A stretch of 64,000 bases of DNA, taken from contig JBPOHT010000012.1 of assembly GCA_052035235.1 (NCBI GenBank), positions 1-64,000 on the forward strand. Direction: 5' to 3'. Each line of letters opens with the position of its first letter. The first letter of the stretch is position 1. The notes under the pieces are model-generated. The model worked only from the letters and a program-made list of their open reading frames with translations. It made no database searches and was not told where the DNA came from. Source of the DNA: Solimonas_A sp052035235 (lineage in GTDB: Bacteria > Pseudomonadota > Gammaproteobacteria > Nevskiales > Nevskiaceae). Position numbers and translations under genes: made by a program. Below are positions 1 through 9,668 of the stretch, piece by piece.

Positions 1-188
1 CCAGCGAGGCCGAGATGCTGTTCGATGACGCACGCCGCTACGTCAACAAGGCCGTCGCCGCCGGCTCCCCCGCCACCCTGCAGACCTGGCCCCACATGGT
101 CCACGTCTGGCAGCTGTTTCACCCCGACCTCCCCGAAGGGCGCGAAGCGTTCGAGGCAATCCGCGCATTCCTGCAAAAGCGGTCGTGA
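1..188 (+). CDS. C-terminal fragment of an alpha/beta hydrolase (HSL-like esterase/lipase)
   Basis: Only the last 61 codons are in the window; the frame starts at base 3 and ends at the TGA at 186-188. The tail reads DDARRYVNKAVAAG, then WPHMVHVWQLF, then a final helix ending in AFLQKRS. This is the usual ending of hormone-sensitive-lipase-type (alpha/beta hydrolase fold 3) carboxylesterases, in which a His in the HxxHxW/F stretch completes the catalytic triad. The serine and aspartate and the oxyanion-hole motif lie outside the window, so the family call rests on this short tail. Substrate cannot be inferred. Confidence 0.7.
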   Translation, partial: SEAEMLFDDARRYVNKAVAAGSPATLQTWPHMVHVWQLFHPDLPEGREAFEAIRAFLQKRS

Positions 189-289
189 CGCTCAGTCAGG
201 CTCGCTGAAAGCCCATCTGCAGACCCTGGTCTGAGAAAGCCGACCGGCTGTCAGGTCCGGGCAATGCGGCGGTCTATGATGGCAGTGAA

Positions 290-310
290 GGGCGCCGATC
301 GACGGCGCCC
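290..310. other. Perfect 8-bp hairpin in the leader of the isocitrate dehydrogenase gene
   Basis: GGGCGCCG and CGGCGCCC flank a 5-base loop (ATCGA), ending 17 bases before the ATG at 328. It has no T-run, so it may be a weak terminator for the upstream esterase gene or a 5' UTR stem. A plausible minus-10-like TCTATGAT lies a few bases before it. Confidence 0.45.
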
Positions 311-327
311 AAACAGGGAATCCCGCC

Positions 328-1383
328 ATGACCCAGCCTGCTGCCACTCCCCGCATTCCCGCCACGCTCATCCCCGGTGACGGGATCGGCGAAGAGATCG
401 TCGACGCCACACTGGCCGCGCTCGATGCGCTGCAGGCGCCGTTCGACTGGGACCGCCAGATCGCCGGCCTCGGCGGCGTCAAGGCCTCCGGCGACCCGCT
501 GCCACCGGCCACGCTGGAGAGCATCCGGCGCACCCGCCTGGCGCTGAAGGGCCCGCTGGAGACGCCCTCCGGCGGCGGCTACCGTTCGTCCAACGTGCGG
601 CTGCGCGAGGAGTTCCAGCTCTACGCCAACCTGCGTCCGGCGCGCACCATCATCCCCGGTGGTCGCTTCGACAAGGTGGACCTGGTGGTGGTGCGCGAGA
701 ACCTCGAAGGCCTGTACATCGGCCATGAGCACTACGTGAAGATCGACGACGACCCCCATGCCGTGGCCATGGCCACCGGCATCAACACCCGCGCCGGCAG
801 CCGGCGTCTGCTGGAGTTCGCCTTCGATCACGCGGTGCTGACCGGGCGCAAGAAGGTGACGATCGTGCACAAGGCCAACATCATGAAGGCGCTGACCGGC
901 ATCTTTCTGGAGACCGGGCTGGAGCTGTACGAGCGCAAGTACAAGGGCCAGTTCGAGCTCGACACCGTGATCATCGACGCCTGCGCGATGAAGCTGGTGC
1001 TCAACCCCTGGCAGTTCGACATGCTGGTCACGACCAACCTGTTCGGCGACATCCTGTCCGACCTGGTGGCCGGGCTGGTGGGCGGGCTGGGCATGGCGCC
1101 GGGCGCCAACATCGGTGCCGACGCGGCGATCTTCGAGGCCGTGCACGGCTCGGCGCCGGACATTGCCGGCAAGGGCATCGCCAACCCGGTGGCACTGATG
1201 CTGGCGGCGGCGATGATGCTGGATCACCTGAAGCTCAACGACGCGGCGACGCGCCTGCGCCAGGCGATCAACGACACCTTCAACGTCGACCAGGTGCGGA
1301 CCGGCGATCTGGGTGGTAGTGCGAGCACCAAGGCCTTCACCCAGGCACTGGTGTCGCGAATCCGAAACAGCCAAGCAAGGTAG
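328..1383 (+). CDS. NAD-dependent isocitrate dehydrogenase (isocitrate/isopropylmalate dehydrogenase family)
   Basis: The 351-residue protein belongs to the decarboxylating beta-hydroxyacid dehydrogenase family and probably oxidises isocitrate to 2-oxoglutarate in the TCA cycle. Visible marks are the N-terminal LIPGDGIGEEI, the substrate loop around GGGYRSSNVRLREEF followed by LYANLRPAR (about residues 86-105), the catalytic-lysine region TIVHKANIMK, the metal-binding aspartates in FGDILSDL, and the GGLGMAPGANIG and EAVHGSAPDIAGKG motifs. The short single-domain length and the LYANLRP motif fit the NAD-type enzyme better than the roughly 420-residue NADP-type Icd. Isopropylmalate or homoisocitrate dehydrogenase is a less likely alternative. 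The ATG follows a CAGGGAA-type ribosome site. Confidence 0.85.
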   Translation: MTQPAATPRIPATLIPGDGIGEEIVDATLAALDALQAPFDWDRQIAGLGGVKASGDPLPPATLESIRRTRLALKGPLETPSGGGYRSSNVRLREEFQLYANLRPARTIIPGGRFDKVDLVVVRENLEGLYIGHEHYVKIDDDPHAVAMATGINTRAGSRRLLEFAFDHAVLTGRKKVTIVHKANIMKALTGIFLETGLELYERKYKGQFELDTVIIDACAMKLVLNPWQFDMLVTTNLFGDILSDLVAGLVGGLGMAPGANIGADAAIFEAVHGSAPDIAGKGIANPVALMLAAAMMLDHLKLNDAATRLRQAINDTFNVDQVRTGDLGGSASTKAFTQALVSRIRNSQAR

Positions 1384-1416
1384 CCTGGACGCCGCCCGGG
1401 GCTGCCCGTGAGGGTG

Positions 1417-1439
1417 CCCCCGGATTTCATCCGGGCTAC
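1417..1439. repeat. REP-like palindrome (CCCGGATTTCATCCGGG type)
   Basis: CCCCCGGAT-TTC-ATCCGGGCTAC forms a 7-bp stem with a 3-base loop immediately downstream of the isocitrate dehydrogenase gene. The motif resembles a common intergenic repeat of gammaproteobacteria (GTAGCCCGGATGAAATCCGGG); family membership is from memory and not tested against this genome. Confidence 0.5.
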
Positions 1440-1455
1440 ATAAGGTCGGGACCAC

Positions 1456-1484
1456 GAAAAAGGCCGGGTTTCCCCGGCCTTTTC
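1456..1484. terminator. Bidirectional rho-independent terminator between icd-like gene and fadA
   Basis: GAAAAAGGCCGGG and CCCGGCCTTTTC flank a short loop, with A-rich and T-rich edges on both sides. It lies between the convergent isocitrate dehydrogenase and fadA genes, so it can serve both strands. Confidence 0.8.
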
Positions 1485-1505
1485 GTTACAGCTTGCCGCA
1501 ATGAT

Positions 1506-2666
1506 TCAGACGCGCTCCAGCACCGTGGCCACGCCCTGGCCCATGCCGATGCACATCGTGGCGACGCCGAACTGCGCGTTCTTTTCCTGCAGCACGTGCG
1601 CCAGGGCGCCGGTGATGCGGGCGCCGGAGCAACCCAGCGGGTGACCCAGGGCGATGGCGCCGCCCTTGATGTTGATGCGATCGGCCTTGTCGGTGATCTT
1701 GAGGTCCTTCATCACCGCCAGGGACTGCGCGGCGAAGGCCTCGTTGAGCTCGAAGTAATCGATGTCGCCGATCGACAGGCCAGCGCGCTTCAGCGCCTTC
1801 TGCGTGGCCGGCACCGGGCCGATACCCATGATCGCGGCGTTGCAGCCGGCCGAAGCCATGCCGCGGATCTTCGCCAGCGGCTTCAGGCCCAGGGCCTTGG
1901 CCTTCTCGGCGGACATGATCAGCACGCAGGAGGCACCGTCGGAGATCGCCGAGCTGTTGCCGGCGGTGACGCTGCCCTTCGGGTTGAAGGCCGGCTTGAG
2001 CTTGCCGAGGTCGGCGATGTTGGCGTCGGTGCGGACCACTTCATCGTAGTCCACCAGCAGCGGCGCGCCGTCGGCATCATGGCCTTCGACCGCAACGATC
2101 TGGTTCTTGTACTCGCCGTTCTTGAAGGCCGCGTAGGCCTTCTGGTGCGAGGCCAGGGCAAACTCGTCCTGCTGCTGGCGGTTGATCTGGTGGGTCTGCG
2201 TCAGCATCTCCGCGGTCAGGCCCATCATCGCCGAGGCCTTGGCGGTGTTGAGGGTCAGCTCGGGGTCGCCGTCGAAGCCGTGCGTCATGGGCACGTGGCC
2301 CATGTGCTCGACGCCGCCGCAGATGTAGGTGTCACCCATGCCGGACAGGATGTTGCCCACGGCGGTGTGGATGGCGGTCATCGAGGAGCCGCAGAGGCGG
2401 TTCACGGTCTGGCCCGAGACTTCCTTGGGCAGGCCGGCCAGCAGCAGCGCGTTGCGGGCGATGTTGAAGCCCTGCTCCAGGGTCTGGATCACACAGCCCC
2501 AGATCACGTCTTCCACTTCCTTGGGGTTCACCGCCGGGTTGCGGGCGAGGATCGCCTGCATCAGGTCGGCGGACAGTTTCTCGGCGCGCACGTTGCGGTA
2601 CACACCACCACGCGAACGACCCATCGGGGTACGGATCGCGTCGACAATCACTACTTCAGTCGTCAT
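1506..2666 (-). CDS. fadA: 3-ketoacyl-CoA thiolase (acetyl-CoA C-acyltransferase), beta subunit of the fatty acid oxidation complex
   Basis: This 386-residue thiolase performs the last step of beta-oxidation, cleaving 3-ketoacyl-CoA with CoA to acetyl-CoA and a shortened acyl-CoA. The nucleophilic cysteine is in VNRLCGSSMTAIH (about residue 93), the catalytic His in GGAIALGHPLGCSGARI, and the second cysteine in ATMCIGMGQG near the C terminus. Length matches bacterial FadA (about 387-391). It is the downstream gene of a two-gene fadBA operon: its ATG lies 34 bases after the fadB stop. The FadA/FadB pair forms a cytoplasmic alpha2beta2 complex. Confidence 0.96.
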   Translation of the reverse strand: MTTEVVIVDAIRTPMGRSRGGVYRNVRAEKLSADLMQAILARNPAVNPKEVEDVIWGCVIQTLEQGFNIARNALLLAGLPKEVSGQTVNRLCGSSMTAIHTAVGNILSGMGDTYICGGVEHMGHVPMTHGFDGDPELTLNTAKASAMMGLTAEMLTQTHQINRQQQDEFALASHQKAYAAFKNGEYKNQIVAVEGHDADGAPLLVDYDEVVRTDANIADLGKLKPAFNPKGSVTAGNSSAISDGASCVLIMSAEKAKALGLKPLAKIRGMASAGCNAAIMGIGPVPATQKALKRAGLSIGDIDYFELNEAFAAQSLAVMKDLKITDKADRINIKGGAIALGHPLGCSGARITGALAHVLQEKNAQFGVATMCIGMGQGVATVLERV

Positions 2667-2700
2667 TTTTAAAAATCTCCGGATTCTTTGAGCGCGCGAC

Positions 2701-4851
<2,151 letters not shown>

Positions 4852-4928
4852 GGTCACCTCTTGAGGATTTAAGAAAAAATGGAAATTGCGCGGCGAAAGA
4901 CAGCCGCAGCCGAAATGAAGAGGCGGCA

Positions 4929-4957
4929 ATCATAGCGACCGCCCCCCCCTGCGACAA
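4929..4957 (-). promoter_or_regulatory. Probable sigma-70 promoter of fadBA with a G8 tract in the spacer
   Basis: Read on the minus strand: TTGTCG (4957-4952), a 17-base spacer, then TATGAT (4934-4929). It lies about 78 bases upstream of the fadB start. The spacer contains eight consecutive G residues (plus-strand C8 at 4942-4949). I saw no convincing PsrA/FadR-type operator next to it. Confidence 0.55.
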
Positions 4958-5413
4958 CCGAACGACGCCCGGCCGGAGGCCCGCCAGGGCGGCCTAAACC
5001 TGCGCCACTGAGAAATTTTTGACACTGATTCATCACACGCCATACACTCAGGAAAAGCTTGTAGGGGAAATGTCAAGGGGAGTTGGACGGCTGCAGGAAA
5101 GCGGCGAAACCCGGCCACATGAACGGCACGATAGACGCCGTCGGCACGGAGGGTGGCCCGGAAGGCCAGCGCAGGTCGCTCGTTCCAGCAGAAAAGTCCA
5201 GATCGGCCGATCGCCGTGGCGATCTGTAGGACGATCGACATTTTCACTCCAGACTGGATTCGCTTGGTGCCGCCCGTTTCGGGAGGCAAAAGTAAAAGAA
5301 TGTCGCCTCGCAGCGGTCTGGCCGCTGGAGGATGACGATATGGTGTGTCGTATCGACCGCCCATGAGTCCCTGGCCTACCGCGGCCGCTATACGTTTGGA
5401 GCTTGTTGAACTT
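4958..5413. other. Intergenic region between fadB and the histone H1-like gene
   Basis: About 456 bases without a supportable gene. Short open frames on both strands here have no ribosome site and no recognisable protein features. It holds small inverted repeats, for example GATCGCC-GT-GGCGATC at 5209-5224 and CAGCGG-TCTGG-CCGCTG near 5313-5329. It should contain the promoter of the gene starting at 5414, which I could not assign confidently. Confidence 0.4.
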
Positions 5414-6259
5414 ATGAAGAAGCCGAGCAAATCCAGCGGCAAGGCCGCGAAGAAGACCGTTTCCAAGGTCAAGGCGCAGGCCAAGAAGACCGTGACCAAG
5501 GTCAAGGCTCAAGCCAAGAAGGCCCAGAGCACGGCCAAGAAGACCGTCGCCAAGGCCAAGGTGCAGGCCAAGAAGGCCGTGAAGAAGCCGGTCGCCAAGG
5601 CCAAGGCTGCCGCCAAGAAGCCGGTGGCCAAGGCCAAGAAGGCGCAGGCCGCCGTCAAGAAGCAGGTCGCCAAGGCCAAGGTCGCCGTCAAGAAGCAGGT
5701 CACCAAGGCCAAGGCCGTCGTCAAGAAGGACGTGGCCAAGGCCAAGACCGTGGTCAAGAAGGATGTGGCCAAGGCCAAGGTCGCCGTCAAGAAGCAGGTT
5801 ACCAAGGCAAAGGCTGTCGTCAAGAAGGACGTGGCCAAGGTCAAGGCCGTGGTCAAGAAGGATGTGGCCAAGGCCAAGGCCGCGGTCCAGAAGCCGGTTG
5901 CCAAGGCCAAGGCTGCGGTGGAGAAGGTTGTCGCCAAGGCGCCGGCACCCAAGCCGGCCGCCAAGCCCGCTCCGGCCAAGCCGGTTGCTGCCAAGCCCGC
6001 CGCCGCGCCCCAGGGCACGGTCGCCAAGGCCAAGGCCAAGATCAGCGAGGCGACCGACAAGGTGGTCAGCGCCGTCCAGCAGGCCATCACGCCGTCGCCG
6101 CTGTCGCGCGCCTTCCTCGCCACGTCGCAGGGCAAGAAGGAAACCTCTGCTCCGGCACCCGCCGCCGCTGCCGCCGCTCCGGCGGCCGCAGAGCCGGCTG
6201 CACCGGCCGAGTCCGCCGAGCAGCCGCAGCAGCCCAGCCAGGGCAACCTGCTGCCCTGA
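5414..6259 (+). CDS. Lysine/alanine-rich histone H1-like repeat protein
   Basis: This 281-residue, extremely basic, low-complexity protein is made of repeated units of the type VAKAKxxVKKD/Q, with a proline/alanine-rich C-terminal third (KPAAKPAPAKPVAAKP, then Ala/Pro/Glu-rich). There is no signal peptide or membrane segment. Composition resembles bacterial histone H1-like proteins (HctB, AlgP, the PhaF tail), which bind DNA or coat polyhydroxyalkanoate granules; nucleoid binding is inferred from charge only. I chose the ATG at 5414 (MKKPSKSS) because the repeats begin there; an in-frame ATG at 5345 would add 23 residues of different composition. A strong terminator follows. Confidence 0.8.
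   Translation: MKKPSKSSGKAAKKTVSKVKAQAKKTVTKVKAQAKKAQSTAKKTVAKAKVQAKKAVKKPVAKAKAAAKKPVAKAKKAQAAVKKQVAKAKVAVKKQVTKAKAVVKKDVAKAKTVVKKDVAKAKVAVKKQVTKAKAVVKKDVAKVKAVVKKDVAKAKAAVQKPVAKAKAAVEKVVAKAPAPKPAAKPAPAKPVAAKPAAAPQGTVAKAKAKISEATDKVVSAVQQAITPSPLSRAFLATSQGKKETSAPAPAAAAAAPAAAEPAAPAESAEQPQQPSQGNLLP
5681..5878 (+). repeat. Two imperfect 99-bp tandem repeats inside the H1-like gene
   Basis: Units at 5681-5779 and 5780-5878 each encode 33 residues beginning VAVKKQVTKAKAVVKKDVAK. They differ at only a few positions, several of them synonymous (for example GTCACC/GTTACC and GCCAAG/GCAAAG). Copy number could change by slippage or recombination. Confidence 0.85.
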
Positions 6260-6273
6260 GCCGCGGTCTCCAG

Positions 6274-6305
6274 AAGCCCGCCGGTTCGCCGGCGGGCTTT
6301 TTTGT
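6274..6305 (+). terminator. Rho-independent terminator of the H1-like gene
   Basis: AAGCCCGCCGG and CCGGCGGGCTT flank a stable TTCG tetraloop and are followed by a run of six or more T. It starts 15 bases after the stop codon. Confidence 0.9.
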
Positions 6306-6338
6306 GCCCGGTCGGTTCACGGCCTGGCCGCCGGGGAA

Positions 6339-6367
6339 TTGAACGCAGCCCCTGGCTCGCGTCTAAT
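6339..6367 (+). promoter_or_regulatory. Sigma-70-like promoter of the ArsR-methyltransferase gene
   Basis: TTGAAC (6339-6344), an exact 17-base spacer, and TCTAAT (6362-6367). Predicted transcription start is near 6374, leaving a leader of under 20 bases before the ATG at 6391. The leader has no clear Shine-Dalgarno sequence and contains GGATATCC, which could be an operator half-site for autoregulation. Confidence 0.55.
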
Positions 6368-6390
6368 GGCGTGGATATCCGTCCATCCGC

Positions 6391-7320
6391 ATGAGCCTAT
6401 CCCTAGAACAGAGTACCGAGGTCTGCAGCCTGCTGGCCGACGCCAGCCGCCTGCGCCTGCTGCTGCTGCTCGAGACACATGAACTGAGCGTGGCGGAGCT
6501 GACCGGCATCACCGGGCTGGCCCAGAGCCGCGTGTCCACCCATCTGGCCCGTCTCAAGCGGGCGGGCCTGGTGCAGGACAAGCGCAGCGGCAGCTCCGCG
6601 CTCTATTCCGGCGCCGGCGTCGCCGGCGCCGTGGGAGAGCTGTGGGAGTTGCTGCGCGGACGCCTGGACGATGCGCAGCTGCGGCTGGACCGGGAACGGG
6701 CCGAGGAAGTGCTGCGCAGCCGCACGCCGGGGCAGACCTGGGCGGAGTCGGTGGCCGGTCGCATGGAGTTGCACTACTCGCCGGGTCGCACCTGGGAGGC
6801 GACGGCGCGCGCGCTGATCGGCCTGCTGGACCTGGGCGACGTGGTCGATGTCGGCAGTGGCGATGGCGTGCTGGCGGAGCTGATCGCCGAGCGAGCGAAT
6901 AGCGTGGCCTGCGTGGACATCAGCCCCGCCGTGATCGCCGCCGCCCGCAAGCGCCTGGCGCCGTTCCGCAACGTGCATTTCCACGAGGCGGACATGCATG
7001 CCATCCCATTGCCCAGCGCCAGCGCCGATCACGTCTTCGCGATGCATGCGCTGGCCTATACCCGTACCCCCGACAAGCTGCTGGCGGAGACCTTCCGCCT
7101 GCTGCGTCGCGGTGGCCGGCTGGTGGTGGCGGCGCTGAACGCGCACCGGCATGAAGCGGCGATGCAGGCCTACGACCACGTCAACCTGGGCCTGCAGCCG
7201 GCCAAGCTGCAGCGCCTGCTGGAGACGGCGGGCTTCTCGGTGGAGAACTGCCGCGTAACCTCCCGCGAGAGCCGGCCGCCGTACTTCGAGGTCGTCACCG
7301 CGCTGGCCCGCAAGCCCTAG
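6391..7320 (+). CDS. ArsR-family regulator fused to a SAM-dependent methyltransferase
   Basis: A two-domain protein of 309 residues. Residues about 1-85 form an ArsR/SmtB winged helix (SLLADASRLRLLLLLETHELSV, recognition helix SRVSTHLARLKRAGLV). Residues about 140-309 form a class I SAM methyltransferase with motif I VVDVGSGDGVLAEL, the acidic end of beta 2 (CVDIS) and LRRGGRLVV. No ArsR-type metal-binding CxC pair is visible in the helix-turn-helix. Such fusions are widespread in Proteobacteria and are often linked to the methionine/SAM cycle, but no methionine gene is adjacent here. The methyl acceptor is unknown. The start has a good promoter but no clear ribosome site. Confidence 0.85.
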   Translation: MSLSLEQSTEVCSLLADASRLRLLLLLETHELSVAELTGITGLAQSRVSTHLARLKRAGLVQDKRSGSSALYSGAGVAGAVGELWELLRGRLDDAQLRLDRERAEEVLRSRTPGQTWAESVAGRMELHYSPGRTWEATARALIGLLDLGDVVDVGSGDGVLAELIAERANSVACVDISPAVIAAARKRLAPFRNVHFHEADMHAIPLPSASADHVFAMHALAYTRTPDKLLAETFRLLRRGGRLVVAALNAHRHEAAMQAYDHVNLGLQPAKLQRLLETAGFSVENCRVTSRESRPPYFEVVTALARKP

Positions 7321-7431
7321 GCGCTCGCGGCCAGGTGTGGGGGATCAGACCCTTGGGCCCGGCCGCAGGGCCATTCACCTGACGTATGCTTGCAGCGGAC
7401 ACTAGCCGCATCCGCATCCAGAGGCTTTCGA

Positions 7432-8268
7432 GTGAGCGCCAAAGACCCGAACCAGGAAGACAGCACCGCCGGCCGCGCCTTGGCGGTCAACGATGGCGCC
7501 GCCGCCAACGCACGCCGCGCCGGCCGCTTCGCCGCCAGCTTCCTCAGCCGCCTGCCCGGTGCGGATATCGCCCAGGAACAGCTGCGCCGCGCCGAGAAGG
7601 CCCTGTTCGCCACGCTGAAGGACCGCATGGAGCGTGCTGCCGAAGACGAGCCTCCGGCCGGGGAAGGCCCCACCACGGGCAGTACCGCCGGCGCCCGCGC
7701 GCGCAAGCCCAAGGTCGAGCGCACCTACATGCTGCCGCTGCCGCAACCGCCGTCGCGCATGTTTGCCGACCTGCTGCAGCAGGCGGTGGACCAGACCAAA
7801 CCCCAGGCTTACGACTACCTGTTTGCCGCGATCCTGCGCGAGCTGGTGCCGGACGAGGCCCGCATCGTTTCCTTCCTGTCGGACGGCGCGCGCCACGCGG
7901 TGATCCAGCTGCACAGCGGCACCCTGCTGGGCTCCGCCCAGTCGCGCACGCTGGTGATGGAGAACGTCAACGCGGTGGCCAAGAGCGCAGGCGCCTCGCT
8001 GCACGAGTCCGGGCACTACTATGTCGGCCGCCTGCGCCGCCTGGGCCTGATCGAATTCGGCCCCGAGGATCCGCAGCTACTGGTGCAATACCAGCTAATC
8101 GAGAACAGCAGCGAGATGCGCCAGACCATCGCCAGCATCGAGTCCAAGCCGCGCCAGCGCGCGAAGATCACGCGCGAGACGCTGCGCCTGAGCGTGACGG
8201 GCCAGCAGCTGTGGCGCGCCTGCGGCGGGGCCAGCACGCAGCCGAAGCTGGCGTCGCCGGGCAAGTAG
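7432..8268 (+). CDS. Hypothetical protein with a possible DUF4393/Abi-alpha-like domain
   Basis: Predicted 278 residues from a GTG at 7432, preceded by GAGG at a 7-base spacing; a TTG at 7390 is the alternative start but lacks a site. The N-terminal third is charged, Ala/Arg-rich and probably disordered. The C-terminal 180 residues are helical: MFADLLQQAVDQT, a second helix with LRELVPDEARIVSFL, YVGRLRRLGLIEF, and a terminal LRLSVTGQQLWRAC strand. The pattern of an L-x-P-x-(D/E)-A-R-I helix followed by a x-x-L-x-x-L-G-L-I-E helix recalls DUF4393 (Abi-alpha), but this is a pattern-memory call. Function unknown; no phage-defence neighbours are present. Confidence 0.6.
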   Translation: MSAKDPNQEDSTAGRALAVNDGAAANARRAGRFAASFLSRLPGADIAQEQLRRAEKALFATLKDRMERAAEDEPPAGEGPTTGSTAGARARKPKVERTYMLPLPQPPSRMFADLLQQAVDQTKPQAYDYLFAAILRELVPDEARIVSFLSDGARHAVIQLHSGTLLGSAQSRTLVMENVNAVAKSAGASLHESGHYYVGRLRRLGLIEFGPEDPQLLVQYQLIENSSEMRQTIASIESKPRQRAKITRETLRLSVTGQQLWRACGGASTQPKLASPGK

Positions 8269-8276
8269 GGTTCACG

Positions 8277-8302
8277 GCGGGAGCCAGCTTGCTGGCTCCC
8301 GC
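8277..8302. terminator. Palindromic hairpin between convergent genes
   Basis: GCGGGAGCCAGC-TT-GCTGGCTCCCGC is a perfect 12-bp inverted repeat between the stops of the 7432-8268 plus-strand gene and the 8311-9567 minus-strand gene. There is no T-run on either side, so it could be a weak bidirectional terminator or a REP-like element. Confidence 0.6.
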
Positions 8303-8310
8303 ATCCACCT

Positions 8311-9567
8311 CTAGCGTCCCGGAATGCTGCCCAGGTGCAGCATTACCTGCACCTGCATTTCACCGACCATGAAGCCGAGCACGGCGCCGACGGTGATCAG
8401 GATCCACTCGTCCTGCTGGAAAGCCGGGCGCAGCAGGGCCTCGAACTCGTCCTCGGTCAGTTCCTGCATCTTGACGGTCAGGGTGCCGCGCAAATCCATG
8501 GCGGTGCCGACGTAGCCTTCCATGTGGCGCAGCGTCTCGGGCAGGGTCTCGACGATCTTGTCGGAGATCATCTGCTTCATGTCGCGATATTGGCGGCTAC
8601 CGACGGCGAACATGACGACACGGCGGACGATGCCGGCCTGCTCGTCGATGGTGCGCTGAACCTGCTTCTGCACCATGTGGAACAGGCGATCGGAGAACGG
8701 GCCACGCAGCACCGCCTCCAGCACGTTGCGCGGCGTCACCACCTCGGAAGCGATCAGGGCGCCGTACTCGGCGGCCACTTCCTTGCGGCGCTTGAGGAAC
8801 AAGCCCTGCCAAGTGAACAGGCCGAGGTACTTCGTCGGCTTCTTGGGATAGAAGATCATCTTCAGCGCCAGCCAGTCGGTAAACCAGCCGGTGAAGCCGC
8901 CGAACAGCGGCATGACCCAAGGGCTGTGCGTCAGCGCCCAGGTCACGGCCTGCACGCAGCCGATGATGAAGCCGAAGTAGATGCCGGAGCGGGCGATGAA
9001 GCGGAACTCCTCGTGCCCGGCCTCCTGGAAGATGCGGTTGAGCAGGCGCTTGTCGCGCATCAGGGCGCGCACCACCATGTCCGTCAGGTCGAACATGTCG
9101 TCAATGTTGTTCTTCAGGTCCACCATCATCTGGCGCACGATGTTGGGCGCCTCCGCCTGGATGCGGCGGATGATGGCCTGGCGCACGGAGTCCGGCGCCG
9201 CTTCCCACAGCCCTGGCGAATAGTGCGAGGCGACCTCGTGGGTGATCTTCTCGACCTGCGCCAGCAGCGGCCCCTCGATCTCGCGCGCGATCTGGTCCGG
9301 GTCCAGGCGGCCGAAGATGTCCTGCGGCTTGAGCAGGCGCTGGGTCATGGTGTCGCAGGCGATGCTTGCCATGATCGCGGCCTTGCGCGGCACGATGCCC
9401 TGCCAGCCCAGGTAGGGCTTGATGCCCATGAACTCGATGGGCTCGAACATCATGCGGATCGCCACCAGCTTGGTGATGTAGCCGATCAGCGCCGCCACGA
9501 AGGGCATGGAGGCGTAGATCAGCCAGTTCGCTTGCACATCCGCCAGGATTTCAGCCCAGGACTGCAT
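8311..9567 (-). CDS. DUF445 family membrane protein
   Basis: This 418-residue protein has an N-terminal membrane segment (about 18-38), a long amphipathic helical body, a central hydrophobic segment with FRFIARSGIYFGFIIGCVQ (about 195-240), and a C-terminal membrane segment containing WILITVGAVLGFMVGEMQV. The start region PFVAALIGYITKLVAIRMMF and the internal FGGFTGWFTDWLALKMIFYP are typical repeated motifs of DUF445/YheB-type proteins (a small residue-rich helix followed by N/D-x-x-A-x-(K/R)-M-(I/M)-F). The family has no established biochemical role. It stands alone, convergent with the gene to its left. Confidence 0.85.
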   Translation of the reverse strand: MQSWAEILADVQANWLIYASMPFVAALIGYITKLVAIRMMFEPIEFMGIKPYLGWQGIVPRKAAIMASIACDTMTQRLLKPQDIFGRLDPDQIAREIEGPLLAQVEKITHEVASHYSPGLWEAAPDSVRQAIIRRIQAEAPNIVRQMMVDLKNNIDDMFDLTDMVVRALMRDKRLLNRIFQEAGHEEFRFIARSGIYFGFIIGCVQAVTWALTHSPWVMPLFGGFTGWFTDWLALKMIFYPKKPTKYLGLFTWQGLFLKRRKEVAAEYGALIASEVVTPRNVLEAVLRGPFSDRLFHMVQKQVQRTIDEQAGIVRRVVMFAVGSRQYRDMKQMISDKIVETLPETLRHMEGYVGTAMDLRGTLTVKMQELTEDEFEALLRPAFQQDEWILITVGAVLGFMVGEMQVQVMLHLGSIPGR

Positions 9568-9668
9568 CCGCAGGTCCCCCGTTAATGTCGTTATGAAGGG
9601 TTTATGCCACAGACCCGCCGCGCTTTCCTATGGTCCGGATAGAATCGGACCACGTCACGGGGGTCAAG

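Noticed and set aside
274..1455. Long antisense frame opposite the isocitrate dehydrogenase gene
   Set aside because: It covers a well-supported gene and its translation is Ala/Arg/His-rich with no motif; a GC-rich shadow frame.
4930..5512. Minus-strand frames over the fadB-histone gap
   Set aside because: They run across promoter sequence, lack starts with ribosome sites and overlap the H1-like gene.
7432..8268. Phage-defence island around the Abi-alpha-like protein
   Set aside because: Neighbours are ordinary metabolic or membrane genes; no integrase, toxin, restriction or other defence genes.
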